Virus record (IMG/VR): IMGVR_UViG_3300007236_000010
Coordinates: 1 to 42,483 of that record
Length of the DNA: 42,483 bases
Origin: a virus
Direction: 5' to 3' (one strand)
Shown: positions 25,309-33,728 of the stretch, in pieces
Layout of the letters: every line of letters starts with the position of its first letter
Numbering within the stretch: the stretch's first letter is position 1
The notes under the pieces: generated by a model
The model's input: the letters and a program-made list of their open reading frames with translations, nothing else
What the model was told of the DNA's origin: nothing
The model's database searches: none
Position numbers and translations under genes: made by a program

Positions 25309-25677
25309 ATGGGAATAGACCGGATAGACGATGATATGTATGACAAAATAAAATTAGATGTGATGAAATATCACATTCAATATACCTTACAAATTACTGC
25401 TGATAAACTTGCAGAAGCGGGGAAAACATTGGGTGATTTACCAATACCTTCTGTTGAAGATATAGGAAATGCAGCATTCGCAGAATTACTTAACGCATCG
25501 TCTCAACAAAACCAAACATTGAAAGAAATAACAGAAGAAGAAGGATATTCAACATCAGCCCCAAACGTAATTCTTCGATATGATGAAAGTGATAAGAGAG
25601 ATTTCAGTAAAATATTTCGTGAATCAATTATTGCTGCTGTAAGTAATGTCAAAACATTTTCAGATAAGTTTGCCTGA
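25309..25677 (+). CDS. Unknown helical protein in the tail region
   Basis: A 122-residue protein (MGIDRIDDDMYDKIKLDVMKYHIQYTLQ...), mostly helical and acidic, with no cysteines, membrane span or motif I recognise. The start is fixed by the class I promoter 29 nt upstream; no ribosome binding site is seen. Its place between tail adsorption and baseplate genes hints at a virion or tail assembly role, without proof. Confidence 0.6.
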   Translation: MGIDRIDDDMYDKIKLDVMKYHIQYTLQITADKLAEAGKTLGDLPIPSVEDIGNAAFAELLNASSQQNQTLKEITEEEGYSTSAPNVILRYDESDKRDFSKIFRESIIAAVSNVKTFSDKFA

Positions 25678-25706
25678 TATTCTGTAAGAATAGTCAGATA
25701 GAGAAT

Positions 25707-25724
25707 ATTGATAAAGGGAAACCC
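25707..25724 (+). promoter_or_regulatory. Second-family promoter (ATTGATAAAGGGAAACCC)
   Basis: A member of the ATTGATAWRGGGAA family. TAGTCAGATA lies just upstream (25692-25701), as for the minus-strand copy at 4409. It lacks the start-codon hairpin, and the predicted start site leaves a leader of about 25 nt before the small gene at 25766. Confidence 0.6.
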
Positions 25725-25765
25725 CTTCGGACACATTGCGAAAACACGCAACGGAGATGAAAAAT

Positions 25766-25852
25766 ATGACAACAACAGGAATAAATGGATGCTATGAAGA
25801 TGCAAATGGAAACTATTGGTACAATGGAGAACAAGTAACTTTTGAGTATTGA
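25766..25852 (+). CDS. Very small protein (28 residues)
   Basis: MTTTGINGCYEDANGNYWYNGEQVTFEY. It is preceded by GGAG with a 9-nt gap, in the same GGAGATGAAAAAWATGAC context as the starts at 14796 and 25891; ATG 25757 would add three residues. The Asn-Gly-Tyr-Trp content suggests one WW- or SH3-like hairpin. It lies between a promoter and the next gene of the same operon. No family is recognised. Confidence 0.45.
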   Translation: MTTTGINGCYEDANGNYWYNGEQVTFEY

Positions 25853-25890
25853 ATAAATGAATGAAGGAAATAAAAAAGGAGATGAAAAAA

Positions 25891-26319
25891 ATGACATGGC
25901 TATGGAATGAAATGGATGACGAAAATACCCTAATGAATACTGATAATTATGATTCAATTGTCAGAAATCTTGGAGTTGGATATGTAGTTTTGAGAGATTC
26001 TTACAAAGATGGTTTTGTTGGTGTAAAATCCAATGACCGTGAATACTTTGTATGCAATGCTTTCAAAGGTGGTTGGGATAACCCAACATTCGATGGAGAA
26101 AACCCATCCGGTGATATCTACACTTCTATAATCAGCCCCTATGCTCTACGCTTGAATATTGATTTACTATTTGACAATGATTTCAAATCTGTACCTGTGT
26201 TGGCTGATGATAGAAACTTGAATGTTTCAATAATCGGAGTTGACACAAGCCGAGATGAAATTGTTGTTAAAGTTCAATTTTGGAACAGGGCTTACGGAAC
26301 TGACGATATACTATACTGA
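25891..26319 (+). CDS. Unknown protein of the tail region
   Basis: A 142-residue protein (MTWLWNEMDDENTLMNTDNYDSIVRNLGVGYVVLRD...), alpha/beta in pattern and acidic, without recognised motifs. GGAG with a 9-nt gap favours ATG 25891; ATG 25861 and 25882 are alternatives. It is the last gene before the strong hairpin terminator at 26340, so it closes this small operon. Confidence 0.6.
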   Translation: MTWLWNEMDDENTLMNTDNYDSIVRNLGVGYVVLRDSYKDGFVGVKSNDREYFVCNAFKGGWDNPTFDGENPSGDIYTSIISPYALRLNIDLLFDNDFKSVPVLADDRNLNVSIIGVDTSRDEIVVKVQFWNRAYGTDDILY

Positions 26320-26339
26320 AATAGATACCTAACAAAATC

Positions 26340-26371
26340 GGGGGTCGCCTTCGGGCGACTCCCTTTTTTTT
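26340..26371 (+). terminator. UUCG-tetraloop hairpin plus T8
   Basis: The stem GGGGGTCGCC / GGCGACTCCC (one G-U pair) is closed by TTCG and followed by eight T. It lies 20 nt after the stop at 26319. It is a near copy of the minus-strand terminator at 4056-4086; the match continues into TATTTTGAAA past the T-run. Confidence 0.88.
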
Positions 26372-26425
26372 ATTTTGAAATTCGATAGATATTCTATTGA
26401 ACCACGTTTGCCCGATAGAGCCAAT

Positions 26426-27532
26426 ATGAGCGACTTCTTTGACTTGATAGTGGAACATTACAACCCAACGTCAGAAGCGTGGGAAAACGTAACTATAACG
26501 GGTGTAATCAGTATCAAAGTCAAACACCGATTGAATGCCCCATCCGAATGTCAAATTGTTCTATCAAATGTAAAAGGAAAAAGAGCATTTACAATTTCAA
26601 GAGGCGATAGAGTTACAGTCAAAGCAACACCGAATAAATGGATTTCAGGAAGCGTTACAAAACCGTTTGTATTTTGTGGAATTGTCTCAGATATAGAAAC
26701 TTCAAATTCTACATATTCAGTTCTTGTTTACGATACATTGGGTTTATTGTCAAATGAAATTATATTATCTAATCCATTATCAATATCAACACGTTCAGAT
26801 GGTGCTTCTGTTCTGAAAGAAATTGTTTCAGGGAGTTCATACAATCTACTAACAAGTCTTGAAAAAATGTTAGGTGAAACAAGAATAATAATTCCAAGTA
26901 ATTTGAATCTAAAAGGTAAGACAAGATTATCGGGAATGCAATCCGTTCTATCTTTGATTAATGCAACTCCAAATCTGTTCAGATTATCTTCAAGTCTCTC
27001 AGAAAGACGTGTTGAGTTCAACAGGCTACCTTCGCTTGATGATACAAATTACACGCCATATATCGCTGGAAGATTACCAAGAACTACTGCACCTTTGGAT
27101 ATCATACCAACTTCAATAATTAGAGAAGAAGATGATTCTGATTTGATTAATGTTGTTTCAGTTCAAAATAGTGATTTAGATATTCTAGTAACTGAACCAG
27201 CAATTTTGCCAGCATCACCGATACAAAGATTGTTTGAAGAAAGTATGATTTCTGACGAAGTTTCTGCAAGATTATTTGCACGTCAAATTTTGAATCAACA
27301 GGGAGTGGATAAATCAAGATGGATTGTAGAAGCAATCCCAAACAGATTGGATATTATTGCAGGTGATATTATTGAGTTCAAATCTGTTGAAGGTGGGCTT
27401 GCTGGAAAACATATGGTTTTCGATGTTACTTGGAACATGACTACGGATGGTTGTGATATGACTTTGACAGTTGGCCGACAAGCCCCTGATTTCATTACAT
27501 CTATCAGATTTGCAGCAGGTCAAAGTATTTGA
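26426..27532 (+). CDS. Baseplate hub-like tail protein
   Basis: A 368-residue protein (MSDFFDLIVEHYNPTSEAWENVTITGVISIKVKHRLNAPSECQIVLSN...). The opening swapped beta-barrel with FCGIVSDIETS..YSVLVYDTLGLLS, and the later RLFARQILNQQG...IPNRLDIIAGDIIEF, resemble gp27/late-control-D-type hubs. ATG 26426 is preferred: the longer frame starts at a TTG inside the terminator's downstream tail, and a TATA-like TCTATTGAACC lies at about the right distance. A palindrome copy lies at 27010-27023. Confidence 0.68.
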   Translation: MSDFFDLIVEHYNPTSEAWENVTITGVISIKVKHRLNAPSECQIVLSNVKGKRAFTISRGDRVTVKATPNKWISGSVTKPFVFCGIVSDIETSNSTYSVLVYDTLGLLSNEIILSNPLSISTRSDGASVLKEIVSGSSYNLLTSLEKMLGETRIIIPSNLNLKGKTRLSGMQSVLSLINATPNLFRLSSSLSERRVEFNRLPSLDDTNYTPYIAGRLPRTTAPLDIIPTSIIREEDDSDLINVVSVQNSDLDILVTEPAILPASPIQRLFEESMISDEVSARLFARQILNQQGVDKSRWIVEAIPNRLDIIAGDIIEFKSVEGGLAGKHMVFDVTWNMTTDGCDMTLTVGRQAPDFITSIRFAAGQSI

Positions 27533-27577
27533 TTACAAATCTGACTATTACGAATATCAAAATAGTGGTGTTTTAAG

Positions 27578-27594
27578 CCCGTCTTTTTTTCGGG
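27578..27594 (+). terminator. Oligo-T terminator with short CCCG/CGGG arms
   Basis: CCCG (27578-27581), T7 (27584-27590), CGGG (27591-27594). The T-run lies within the loop, so it probably acts as an archaeal oligo-T stop. It separates the tail genes from the helicase. Confidence 0.5.
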
Positions 27595-27641
27595 TGGTAT
27601 GATTTGACCTGTTGACGAAAAGAAGCCCTTAGAATGCTTGC

Positions 27642-27657
27642 ATTCATATCGGTGGGG
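27642..27657 (+). promoter_or_regulatory. Class I promoter (ATTCATATCGGTGGGG)
   Basis: Centred 28 nt before ATG 27673, which selects that start over an earlier in-frame codon at 27634 that would lie inside the promoter. Confidence 0.7.
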
Positions 27658-27672
27658 GTAAAATCAGTTGTC

Positions 27673-29412
27673 ATGGCCGTAGTCAAAATCAACATTCCAT
27701 CAAAAAACAGACTTCCTGACCTTTGGGAAGATATTCAACCTGACTTTCCAATGCCTTCTCCAAGAACATATCAGGCCGAAGCATTATCTGTAATCAAATG
27801 GGCTTTGGATAATGATGATTTTGATAACATAATTGTTCAAGCACCAACAGGTATTGGGAAGTCAGCAATTGCTATGACTTTACAGAAGTGGTTTCAATCT
27901 GCATATCTACTCGCACCAAGTCTTGGTTTGACTGAACAATACAAGAGAGATTATGGTTCATCTTTGAAAGAAATAAAAGGGAGAAATAATTTTCCTTGTT
28001 GGGTTAGAGAAGGTACAGCAGAATCAGCACCTTGTTATGGTGCAAAGCGTTCATGTCCTCATACAAAAGAGGATGACCCATGTCCGTATTATGAACAGAA
28101 ATTTGAGGCTGCAAATTCAAGATTAGTTTTATCGAATCCAGCATATCTTTTCAGATTGATTCAAGGAGACAAAAACTTTGGTCAAAGAGAATTTACAATT
28201 GTTGATGAAGCACATGATATGGAATCATTTCTTCTAGGATTATTTGAAACAAGAATTACTCTTGGAGATTGGGCGTTGGCTCATGGCTCAACAACTAATT
28301 TTCCAATGCATTATCATGCGGCAGATTGGATTCCAGCGATTACAGAATTACACAAAGCGGCACAGGTTGGAATAGAAATATCTGAACAGAATGAAGATGA
28401 GAAAGCAACAGAAAGATATCGAAAATTATTGGGTAAAACTACGACACTTCTTGAACTACTGAAAGAACCAAATCGAGTTGTTGTCGAAAATGAATCTGAC
28501 CGGAACGGAAGGTATCTGAAAATAAGACCTGTTCGTGTCAACAGGTTAGCATCAGAAATGCTAGAACGTGTCTCCAAAAAACGAATCTTTCTTTCAGCAA
28601 CAATTCTCGATGTTGATACTTTTCTTTCAGGTCTTGGATTAGAAAATCAAAAGAATCTTTATGTCAATATTACCAAGTCTCCATTCCCCCCTGAGAACTT
28701 CAAAATACATTATGCCCCATGTGGTTCAATGTCATATTCAAAGAGAGACAAATCTGTTCTGAAACAGGTCAAAGCAATTGCTGCAATTATGGAAAAATAT
28801 CCTGAGAGAAGAGGGGTTGTTTTACCACATAGTCATTTCATCAGAAATGCGATTGTGAATGGTTTGAAAGAACTCGGATATGGTGATAGAATTGTTACAC
28901 ATGATTCTAATCCAAGAGCAAGAGATGTTGCCCTGAAACATTTCTTTTCTAGCGAAGATAAAAGTCTAGTTTTGATTAGCACATATGTTGGTCAAGGATT
29001 CGATTTCAAAGGCAAGTTAGCAGAATGGTTGGTCATCTGTAAAGTTCCATATTTACCAATCAAAGGAGATGCCGTAATAGAGCAGCGTTTACAGGAAGAT
29101 GAACACGCTTGGCGGAGTAAGTACGAAGGTACTCTTGATTGCCCTTATGAGCCGCCTACAAAGTATTCTAACGGTATGTGTGGGTCATTCAATTGCCCTG
29201 CCCCATGCAAGGCTTGGTATCAACTCCAAACAGGTCTAAAATTAGTGCAAGGTGCTGGCCGAATAATCAGAAGTCCAACTGACAAAGGAGACTTGTTTAT
29301 CTTGGATGGTTCATGGGCTAGATTTGCTAGAATGAATGCTCGACTTTTACCACATTGGTTTCGGGGTTCAATCGGTGAAACACCGAATTGGTTGAAGCGA
29401 CATATTCAGTAA
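27673..29412 (+). CDS. XPD/Rad3/DinG-type DNA helicase
   Basis: A 579-residue superfamily 2 helicase, 5'-to-3' in this family. Motif I APTGIGKS (57-64), motif II DEAH (178-181), LSATI (motif III), and motif VI VQGAGRIIRS with GDLFILD after it are all present. Four cysteines between motifs I and II (109, 121, 128, 137) are placed as in the Fe-S cluster domain of XPD. A second Cys group (MCGSFNCPAPCKAW) lies just before motif VI. It probably acts in viral DNA replication, repair or recombination. It is monocistronic, with a class I promoter. Confidence 0.88.
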   Translation: MAVVKINIPSKNRLPDLWEDIQPDFPMPSPRTYQAEALSVIKWALDNDDFDNIIVQAPTGIGKSAIAMTLQKWFQSAYLLAPSLGLTEQYKRDYGSSLKEIKGRNNFPCWVREGTAESAPCYGAKRSCPHTKEDDPCPYYEQKFEAANSRLVLSNPAYLFRLIQGDKNFGQREFTIVDEAHDMESFLLGLFETRITLGDWALAHGSTTNFPMHYHAADWIPAITELHKAAQVGIEISEQNEDEKATERYRKLLGKTTTLLELLKEPNRVVVENESDRNGRYLKIRPVRVNRLASEMLERVSKKRIFLSATILDVDTFLSGLGLENQKNLYVNITKSPFPPENFKIHYAPCGSMSYSKRDKSVLKQVKAIAAIMEKYPERRGVVLPHSHFIRNAIVNGLKELGYGDRIVTHDSNPRARDVALKHFFSSEDKSLVLISTYVGQGFDFKGKLAEWLVICKVPYLPIKGDAVIEQRLQEDEHAWRSKYEGTLDCPYEPPTKYSNGMCGSFNCPAPCKAWYQLQTGLKLVQGAGRIIRSPTDKGDLFILDGSWARFARMNARLLPHWFRGSIGETPNWLKRHIQ

Positions 29413-29420
29413 AACTTTGA

Positions 29421-29434
29421 TGTTGGCCTCAACA
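29421..29434. repeat. Dispersed palindrome copy at a convergent gene junction (TGTTGGCCTCAACA)
   Basis: It fills most of the 25-nt gap between the helicase stop (29412) and the minus-strand gene stop (29438). Being outside coding sequence, it shows the repeat is a DNA signal, not a peptide motif. Confidence 0.85.
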
Positions 29435-29437
29435 CGT

Positions 29438-30148
29438 TTATGCTCGGCAAACTCTTGCATCTCCAACTGCACAAACTATTTTCAAAGGCAGGTCATTCCA
29501 TCCCCATTCAGCCGCTATTCTGAGAGAAGTTATTCTCCTAGAAGCGTTAGAACTGTTTCTTGATTCGTGGCCGCTAAGACCATATCCTGTGATTGCTGTG
29601 TAAATGTCAGAAGCAATGTATGTTTGCTTTGCGAATGCTTCCCATTCCCAAACTCTTTCATTGTATGCGATTTCAGAATGTGTTCCTTTTTGGATTTGAT
29701 TAGTTTCAGATAATTTGAATGAGTAAACCCAATCTGCTTTGTTGAAGTTCCACACACACTTCAATCTCCTAGAAGCATATTGAGCAACGTGAACTAACTC
29801 ATGTGCTAGGGCTACAATTGATTTAACTGAGCCATCGAAATAAACGTGAACACTTACAGCCGTAGCAAAATCATTTGCATCTGTATCATCCAATTGAACA
29901 AATGCTTCTTTGCCTACACCCCATTCGTCATATGTAGTTTTACTTACACATACAATTGATATTCTGAACTTGTTCAATGCGATTTTACTAACACCTTCTG
30001 TTGTTAATGTTTGAAACACACTTTCTGCAACATTCTTTGTTGTGTAAGGTGCTGACATATTCTCAGGATTATAGAAAATGATAGGCATTTTATATCCATC
30101 CACTAAAACGGATTCCCATGATGTTTGTGTCTCTTGCGTCTTGCTCAT
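29438..30148 (-). CDS. Zincin-type metallopeptidase-like protein
   Basis: A 236-residue protein with HELVH (116-120) inside VALAHELVHVAQYASRR, and a candidate third zinc ligand Glu170 (VWEWEAFAKQ). This is the gluzincin/SprT-like layout of an intracellular peptidase; no signal peptide or membrane span is present. The substrate is unknown; host-protein cleavage or virion maturation are both open. It runs alone against the flow of its neighbours. It starts at ATG 30148, under the conserved operator-promoter-hairpin element (copy 2), and so is probably co-regulated with the genes at 14371 and 40697. Confidence 0.72.
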   Translation of the reverse strand: MSKTQETQTSWESVLVDGYKMPIIFYNPENMSAPYTTKNVAESVFQTLTTEGVSKIALNKFRISIVCVSKTTYDEWGVGKEAFVQLDDTDANDFATAVSVHVYFDGSVKSIVALAHELVHVAQYASRRLKCVWNFNKADWVYSFKLSETNQIQKGTHSEIAYNERVWEWEAFAKQTYIASDIYTAITGYGLSGHESRNSSNASRRITSLRIAAEWGWNDLPLKIVCAVGDARVCRA

Positions 30149-30215
30149 GTAATGAGCAAGGGGGGCATTCCCCTTATCAATGTTTAGGCAATATCAATGG
30201 TTTTTGATATCAAAA
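30141..30215 (-). promoter_or_regulatory. Conserved operator-promoter-start hairpin element, copy 2
   Basis: On the minus strand: TTTTGATATCAAAA from 30215, CATTGATATT, then at exactly 34 nt ATTGATAAGGGGAATGCC (30181-30164). A hairpin follows with nine-base arms CTTGCTCAT and ATGAGCAAG around TAC, its second arm starting at the start codon (30148). It shares the divergent region with the class I promoter of the 30280 gene. Confidence 0.82.
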
Positions 30216-30248
30216 TTGTATTTTCTATCCACGCCAGCCATGTGATTC

Positions 30249-30264
30249 TTTCATAATGGTGGGC
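30249..30264 (+). promoter_or_regulatory. Class I promoter (TTTCATAATGGTGGGC)
   Basis: Centred about 29 nt before ATG 30280; it opens the replication module. Confidence 0.68.
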
Positions 30265-30279
30265 TAATCCTGATTGTTC

Positions 30280-31407
30280 ATGGTCGAAGATGCGATAATT
30301 GTAAGGCAAGCCCGTAGATGGATTCGTAAACAGGCGAAGGGGGATATGCCTGATGAATTGTATTCTGCACTAGCAGAAGGTGCTGATGGCCTTGAAAAAA
30401 GACAAATCAAAAGTCTTGCTAAAGTCTCAAGAATTGTTGCTGATAATGGAACAATTCGACCATACAACGATTTCAAAAAAGATTGGAAATATACCAAGTC
30501 AATCTATGGTCATAGAGAGTCATGTTCGTTATGTGGAAAAAGACCGATAGTTGAGAATTGTGTTTTACGAGATGAGGATGCAGATAGAGAAATCATTGTT
30601 GGAAATGTATGTGCATATAGATATGTAGAAATCACAGTTGATAATCGAGTTTTAGATGGTGAAGAAAAAAAGGAATATCTCAAGAAAAATATGAAAGAAG
30701 CCAAACATAAATTTAACCGAACTACTTTCACTCAAAAATATCCATCTGCAATGTCTGACTTGAAAAGATATGAACAGATGATGACGAACAATAGATTTCT
30801 ATCTCAACCAAGAAAAAAACTATGGAAATCTATTCATAGAAACATGGTCAAGAGATTAATGTCTCATGGTTATCCAAGTCCTAAATTAAGCAGACAATGG
30901 GAATCATTTATGATTGATGCAGAAGAAGAATATCAAGAGTATTGTCAACAAGAAAATGAACACCAAGATAAGATAAGAAAACTTGTAGAAGAACGACAAG
31001 AAAGAAGAAGAAAAATGGCTCAAGAAATTGCTAATAAAAGACAAGAATGGCATGAGCAAACTAGGAAGTTTCAGATGATGGTTAAGTCTCTCGATAATCT
31101 AAGTTCATGGGAACAAACAATGTCCGTTAGAGTTGCTCAAAGAATTAAAAATCAAGGAGTCAAAAGATTGGATTCGGGTTACAAGAGATTTTACCAAGAA
31201 ATAGTAATTAGATATGCTTTAGAAACGGGGGATGAAAATCTCCCATCAACACCACTATCAGAAGAGATACAGGGGTGGGATAAAACAAGATTAAATGGAT
31301 GGGAAAATGATTTTGTAAAATCAATAATAATCAAGGCAATGTTGAATCGAGAAATGACATCGAAACAGATGGAAATTATTGAAAAAATTAGGAAGAGATT
31401 GGCATGA
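30280..31407 (+). CDS. Unknown zinc-motif and coiled-coil protein
   Basis: A 375-residue protein. CSLCGKRPIVENCVL...EIIVGNVCAYRY (about 81-115) is a treble-clef-like zinc site of the kind seen in DUF6011-type viral proteins. The middle is a long basic coiled coil (EYCQQENEHQDKIRKLVEERQERRRKMAQEI, about 220-260). The C-terminal helical part has LSSWEQTMSVRVAQRIKNQG and MTSKQMEIIEKIRKRL, recalling the S-x-Q-M helix of the first gene in the window. ATG 30280 is set by the promoter. The next gene overlaps its stop (ATGA). The function is unknown. Confidence 0.65.
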   Translation: MVEDAIIVRQARRWIRKQAKGDMPDELYSALAEGADGLEKRQIKSLAKVSRIVADNGTIRPYNDFKKDWKYTKSIYGHRESCSLCGKRPIVENCVLRDEDADREIIVGNVCAYRYVEITVDNRVLDGEEKKEYLKKNMKEAKHKFNRTTFTQKYPSAMSDLKRYEQMMTNNRFLSQPRKKLWKSIHRNMVKRLMSHGYPSPKLSRQWESFMIDAEEEYQEYCQQENEHQDKIRKLVEERQERRRKMAQEIANKRQEWHEQTRKFQMMVKSLDNLSSWEQTMSVRVAQRIKNQGVKRLDSGYKRFYQEIVIRYALETGDENLPSTPLSEEIQGWDKTRLNGWENDFVKSIIIKAMLNREMTSKQMEIIEKIRKRLA

Positions 31408-31688
31408 GATTTTTAGATGGTAAACCAATTCCTAAGCAGGTTCTAACGCCTGATAATAGGAACTTAGGTTCTCCCTCAAGAATAGCAGATGTGTATGGTG
31501 TAAGCATCATCGAAAAATGTCTAAATCCTGATTGTGAGAGAGAAGCAGAAATGGATGCATTACTACTATCTCCGTTGAATCAATTTCCCAATATTGTAGT
31601 CATATGTGGAGACAAAGGTTGTGGAGTTTATTGGACTTTGATTGGTTCTCCACCAAAAGAAACAGTATGGCTTCATATCGAGGATTGA
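31404..31688 (+). CDS. Small zinc-motif protein
   Basis: A 94-residue protein translated from an ATG overlapping the previous stop. CLNPDCEREAE (about 39-48) and CGDKGCGVYW (about 73-82) form two CxxxxC-type halves of one zinc site. It is acidic overall, with no known family. Coupling to the preceding zinc/coiled-coil protein suggests they act together. Confidence 0.6.
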   Translation: MRFLDGKPIPKQVLTPDNRNLGSPSRIADVYGVSIIEKCLNPDCEREAEMDALLLSPLNQFPNIVVICGDKGCGVYWTLIGSPPKETVWLHIED

Positions 31689-31699
31689 AAAGGGTGGGA
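31684..31699 (+). promoter_or_regulatory. Class I promoter (ATTGAAAAGGGTGGGA)
   Basis: Overlaps the end of the previous gene. It is centred 29 nt before ATG 31716, which selects that codon over GTG 31707. Confidence 0.6.
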
Positions 31700-31715
31700 T
31701 AAACAGGTGGATAAT

Positions 31716-33728
31716 ATGGAAGAAAATCAGATAGAAGTTTTACAGTCATCAGAAAGTGCAAGTAAGTTTACAGTTATGATTGGTGAACATGAAGTTGTTC
31801 TCACATTTTTGTCATCTAAGAAAGGGAGAATTGACTTCTCAACAGACATAGATGGGAAGCCAAAAGGAAAACTAAATCTTCTATCTCAACACAGTATAAA
31901 TCGGTTCGTTTCTGCTGCTGGTATTGCAGAAGGTCAGAAGCAACTTTTCAAAGATACATTATTGGAAGTTGGAGTTATCATTAGAGATGCTAAATATACA
32001 CCAGCACCCGAAGTTGTGAAGATTCCTGAAATTGACAAATATCTTGGTCAAGATTCTACATTAGGAGTTGTTGATGCCAACACGATGGAAAAGTTTCTTG
32101 CTGACGAATTGTTGTTGGATAAAATCAACAAAATATTACACGAATCAAGAGACACGCCTTTCATTGGTGATGATGCAAATTTATTGTTGACTTTTCTAGT
32201 TATTATGTCATGTAAAACAGACAACCCATTGAACTTGGAAATGGTAGCAACTTCTGCTGCTGGAAAAACATACATGGTTTTGACTGCAAGAAATGGTGTT
32301 CCAAAATCAATGTGTATGGTTCTTGCAGGTGCAAGTAGAGAGGCTTTGAAATATGATTATGATGAGATTGATGATGAAGGAAATTTCATCATTCACGTTG
32401 ATAACAAATGCATCATAATTTTGGAGAAAGATGAGTCATATTCTTTTGTCAAAAAAATGAAACCTTTGATGTCAGGTGATGATGATGAATTGGTTTGGAA
32501 AACACCAATCAAGAATGACTTGACAGGAGAAATAGAAACAAGAGATTTCATCATTCGTGGTCAACCCTCATTCATTACTTTGACTACAAGAAATCCAACA
32601 GAACAAGAGCAGATAACAAGAACTCTTTTGATGACTCCTGATACTACTGCTGGCAAGGTTGCTGATGTTGTGAAAAACTCTCTTTTGGCTAAAGCAAATC
32701 CTGACTTATTTCGGGTTCACAAAGACCTTACTTTAATGCAAGCATCCATGCTTTCGCTAGGCAAATATAGAGTTAGAAATATCTTCGCCCCTCAGATGGC
32801 AGATTTCTTCCCATCAAGGTCGGCTCAACATCAAAGAGATATAGGAAAAGTCCTATCAATTATTGACTCGATTACATTACTACATCAGAAGCAAAGACCT
32901 ATTTACACGAATTCAAATGGAGAAGAATTTTTACTTGCATCTATTGAAGATAATATCATAGGTTTGGTGTTAGCAGATTTGGTTCTTAGAGCAAGCCTTT
33001 CAGGTGTACCCGATGACTCTTGGGCTACCTTTACTCAGATGATTAAAATGGATGAGTCTAATAGGGCTTTAACGATTGATAATATACTACAATGGTTACA
33101 CATCCATGCCTTCTCTCTTTCAAAGAATGCTTTGGTAGAAAAACACCTTCCAACTCTTGAAGATTCAGGTCTAATAGAAGTTCTTAGAAGAGGCGGTGGA
33201 AGAGGCGGAAAAAAGAAAACTTACAAGATTGTTAAGACAAGAAAAGGACTCATGGATAATTATTCTTTGACTCCATTATTTGTAGAAGGAATCCGAAACA
33301 GTTTGATGGATATCATCTCAGAATATCGAAGTATAATTAACAAATCAGAAGTTCCAAATTCTGTAAGAAAGTTAGACAAAGGAGAAGGTGTAATATTGAA
33401 AGATTTGGGTTGTCAAAACAAAAAAGAATCTAAGGTTTGGAGAAGTCTTTTCTTGCCGACATATTTTCGACCAATCAATAAAGACACGTTGATGTCAACA
33501 ATCATTGGAGATAGTGAACAGAAGGACATTTTGTTTTCAGGAAAATCTTGGTTAGATGATGAACTAGAATCAGATGCAACTCAAGATTTAGAGAAACATC
33601 GAGTCATAAAAGAAAAAGTTAGAGAAGCATCCAAAGTTCATGTTAATGCTGACGATAACGATGTATGGGATGCTCTCATGGAAAATCATTTTTCAGATGA
33701 TGATTTAAATCCCACTAATCATTCATAA
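31716..33728 (+). CDS. P-loop ATPase with C-terminal winged helix, candidate replicative helicase
   Basis: A 670-residue protein. About 1-110 is a non-conserved beta-rich N-terminus. A P-loop ATPase follows: Walker A-like ATSAAGKTY (178-186), Walker B-like CIIILEKDE (232-240), and sensor-like FITLTTRNP with Arg 302 beyond (about 286-302). Residues about 440-510 form a winged helix (LSKNALVEKHLPTLEDSGLIEVLRR). This plan matches the viral/primase-associated ATPases often annotated as zinc-finger CHC2-linked helicases, not classical MCM. Being between replication genes supports a helicase or loader role; it is not proven. A palindrome copy is at 32069 and a near copy at 33487. Confidence 0.65.
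   Translation: MEENQIEVLQSSESASKFTVMIGEHEVVLTFLSSKKGRIDFSTDIDGKPKGKLNLLSQHSINRFVSAAGIAEGQKQLFKDTLLEVGVIIRDAKYTPAPEVVKIPEIDKYLGQDSTLGVVDANTMEKFLADELLLDKINKILHESRDTPFIGDDANLLLTFLVIMSCKTDNPLNLEMVATSAAGKTYMVLTARNGVPKSMCMVLAGASREALKYDYDEIDDEGNFIIHVDNKCIIILEKDESYSFVKKMKPLMSGDDDELVWKTPIKNDLTGEIETRDFIIRGQPSFITLTTRNPTEQEQITRTLLMTPDTTAGKVADVVKNSLLAKANPDLFRVHKDLTLMQASMLSLGKYRVRNIFAPQMADFFPSRSAQHQRDIGKVLSIIDSITLLHQKQRPIYTNSNGEEFLLASIEDNIIGLVLADLVLRASLSGVPDDSWATFTQMIKMDESNRALTIDNILQWLHIHAFSLSKNALVEKHLPTLEDSGLIEVLRRGGGRGGKKKTYKIVKTRKGLMDNYSLTPLFVEGIRNSLMDIISEYRSIINKSEVPNSVRKLDKGEGVILKDLGCQNKKESKVWRSLFLPTYFRPINKDTLMSTIIGDSEQKDILFSGKSWLDDELESDATQDLEKHRVIKEKVREASKVHVNADDNDVWDALMENHFSDDDLNPTNHS

Noticed and set aside
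26066-26081. GTTGGGATAACCCAAC inverted repeat
   Set aside because: It resembles the dispersed palindrome but has different arms and centre; it is probably chance within a gene.
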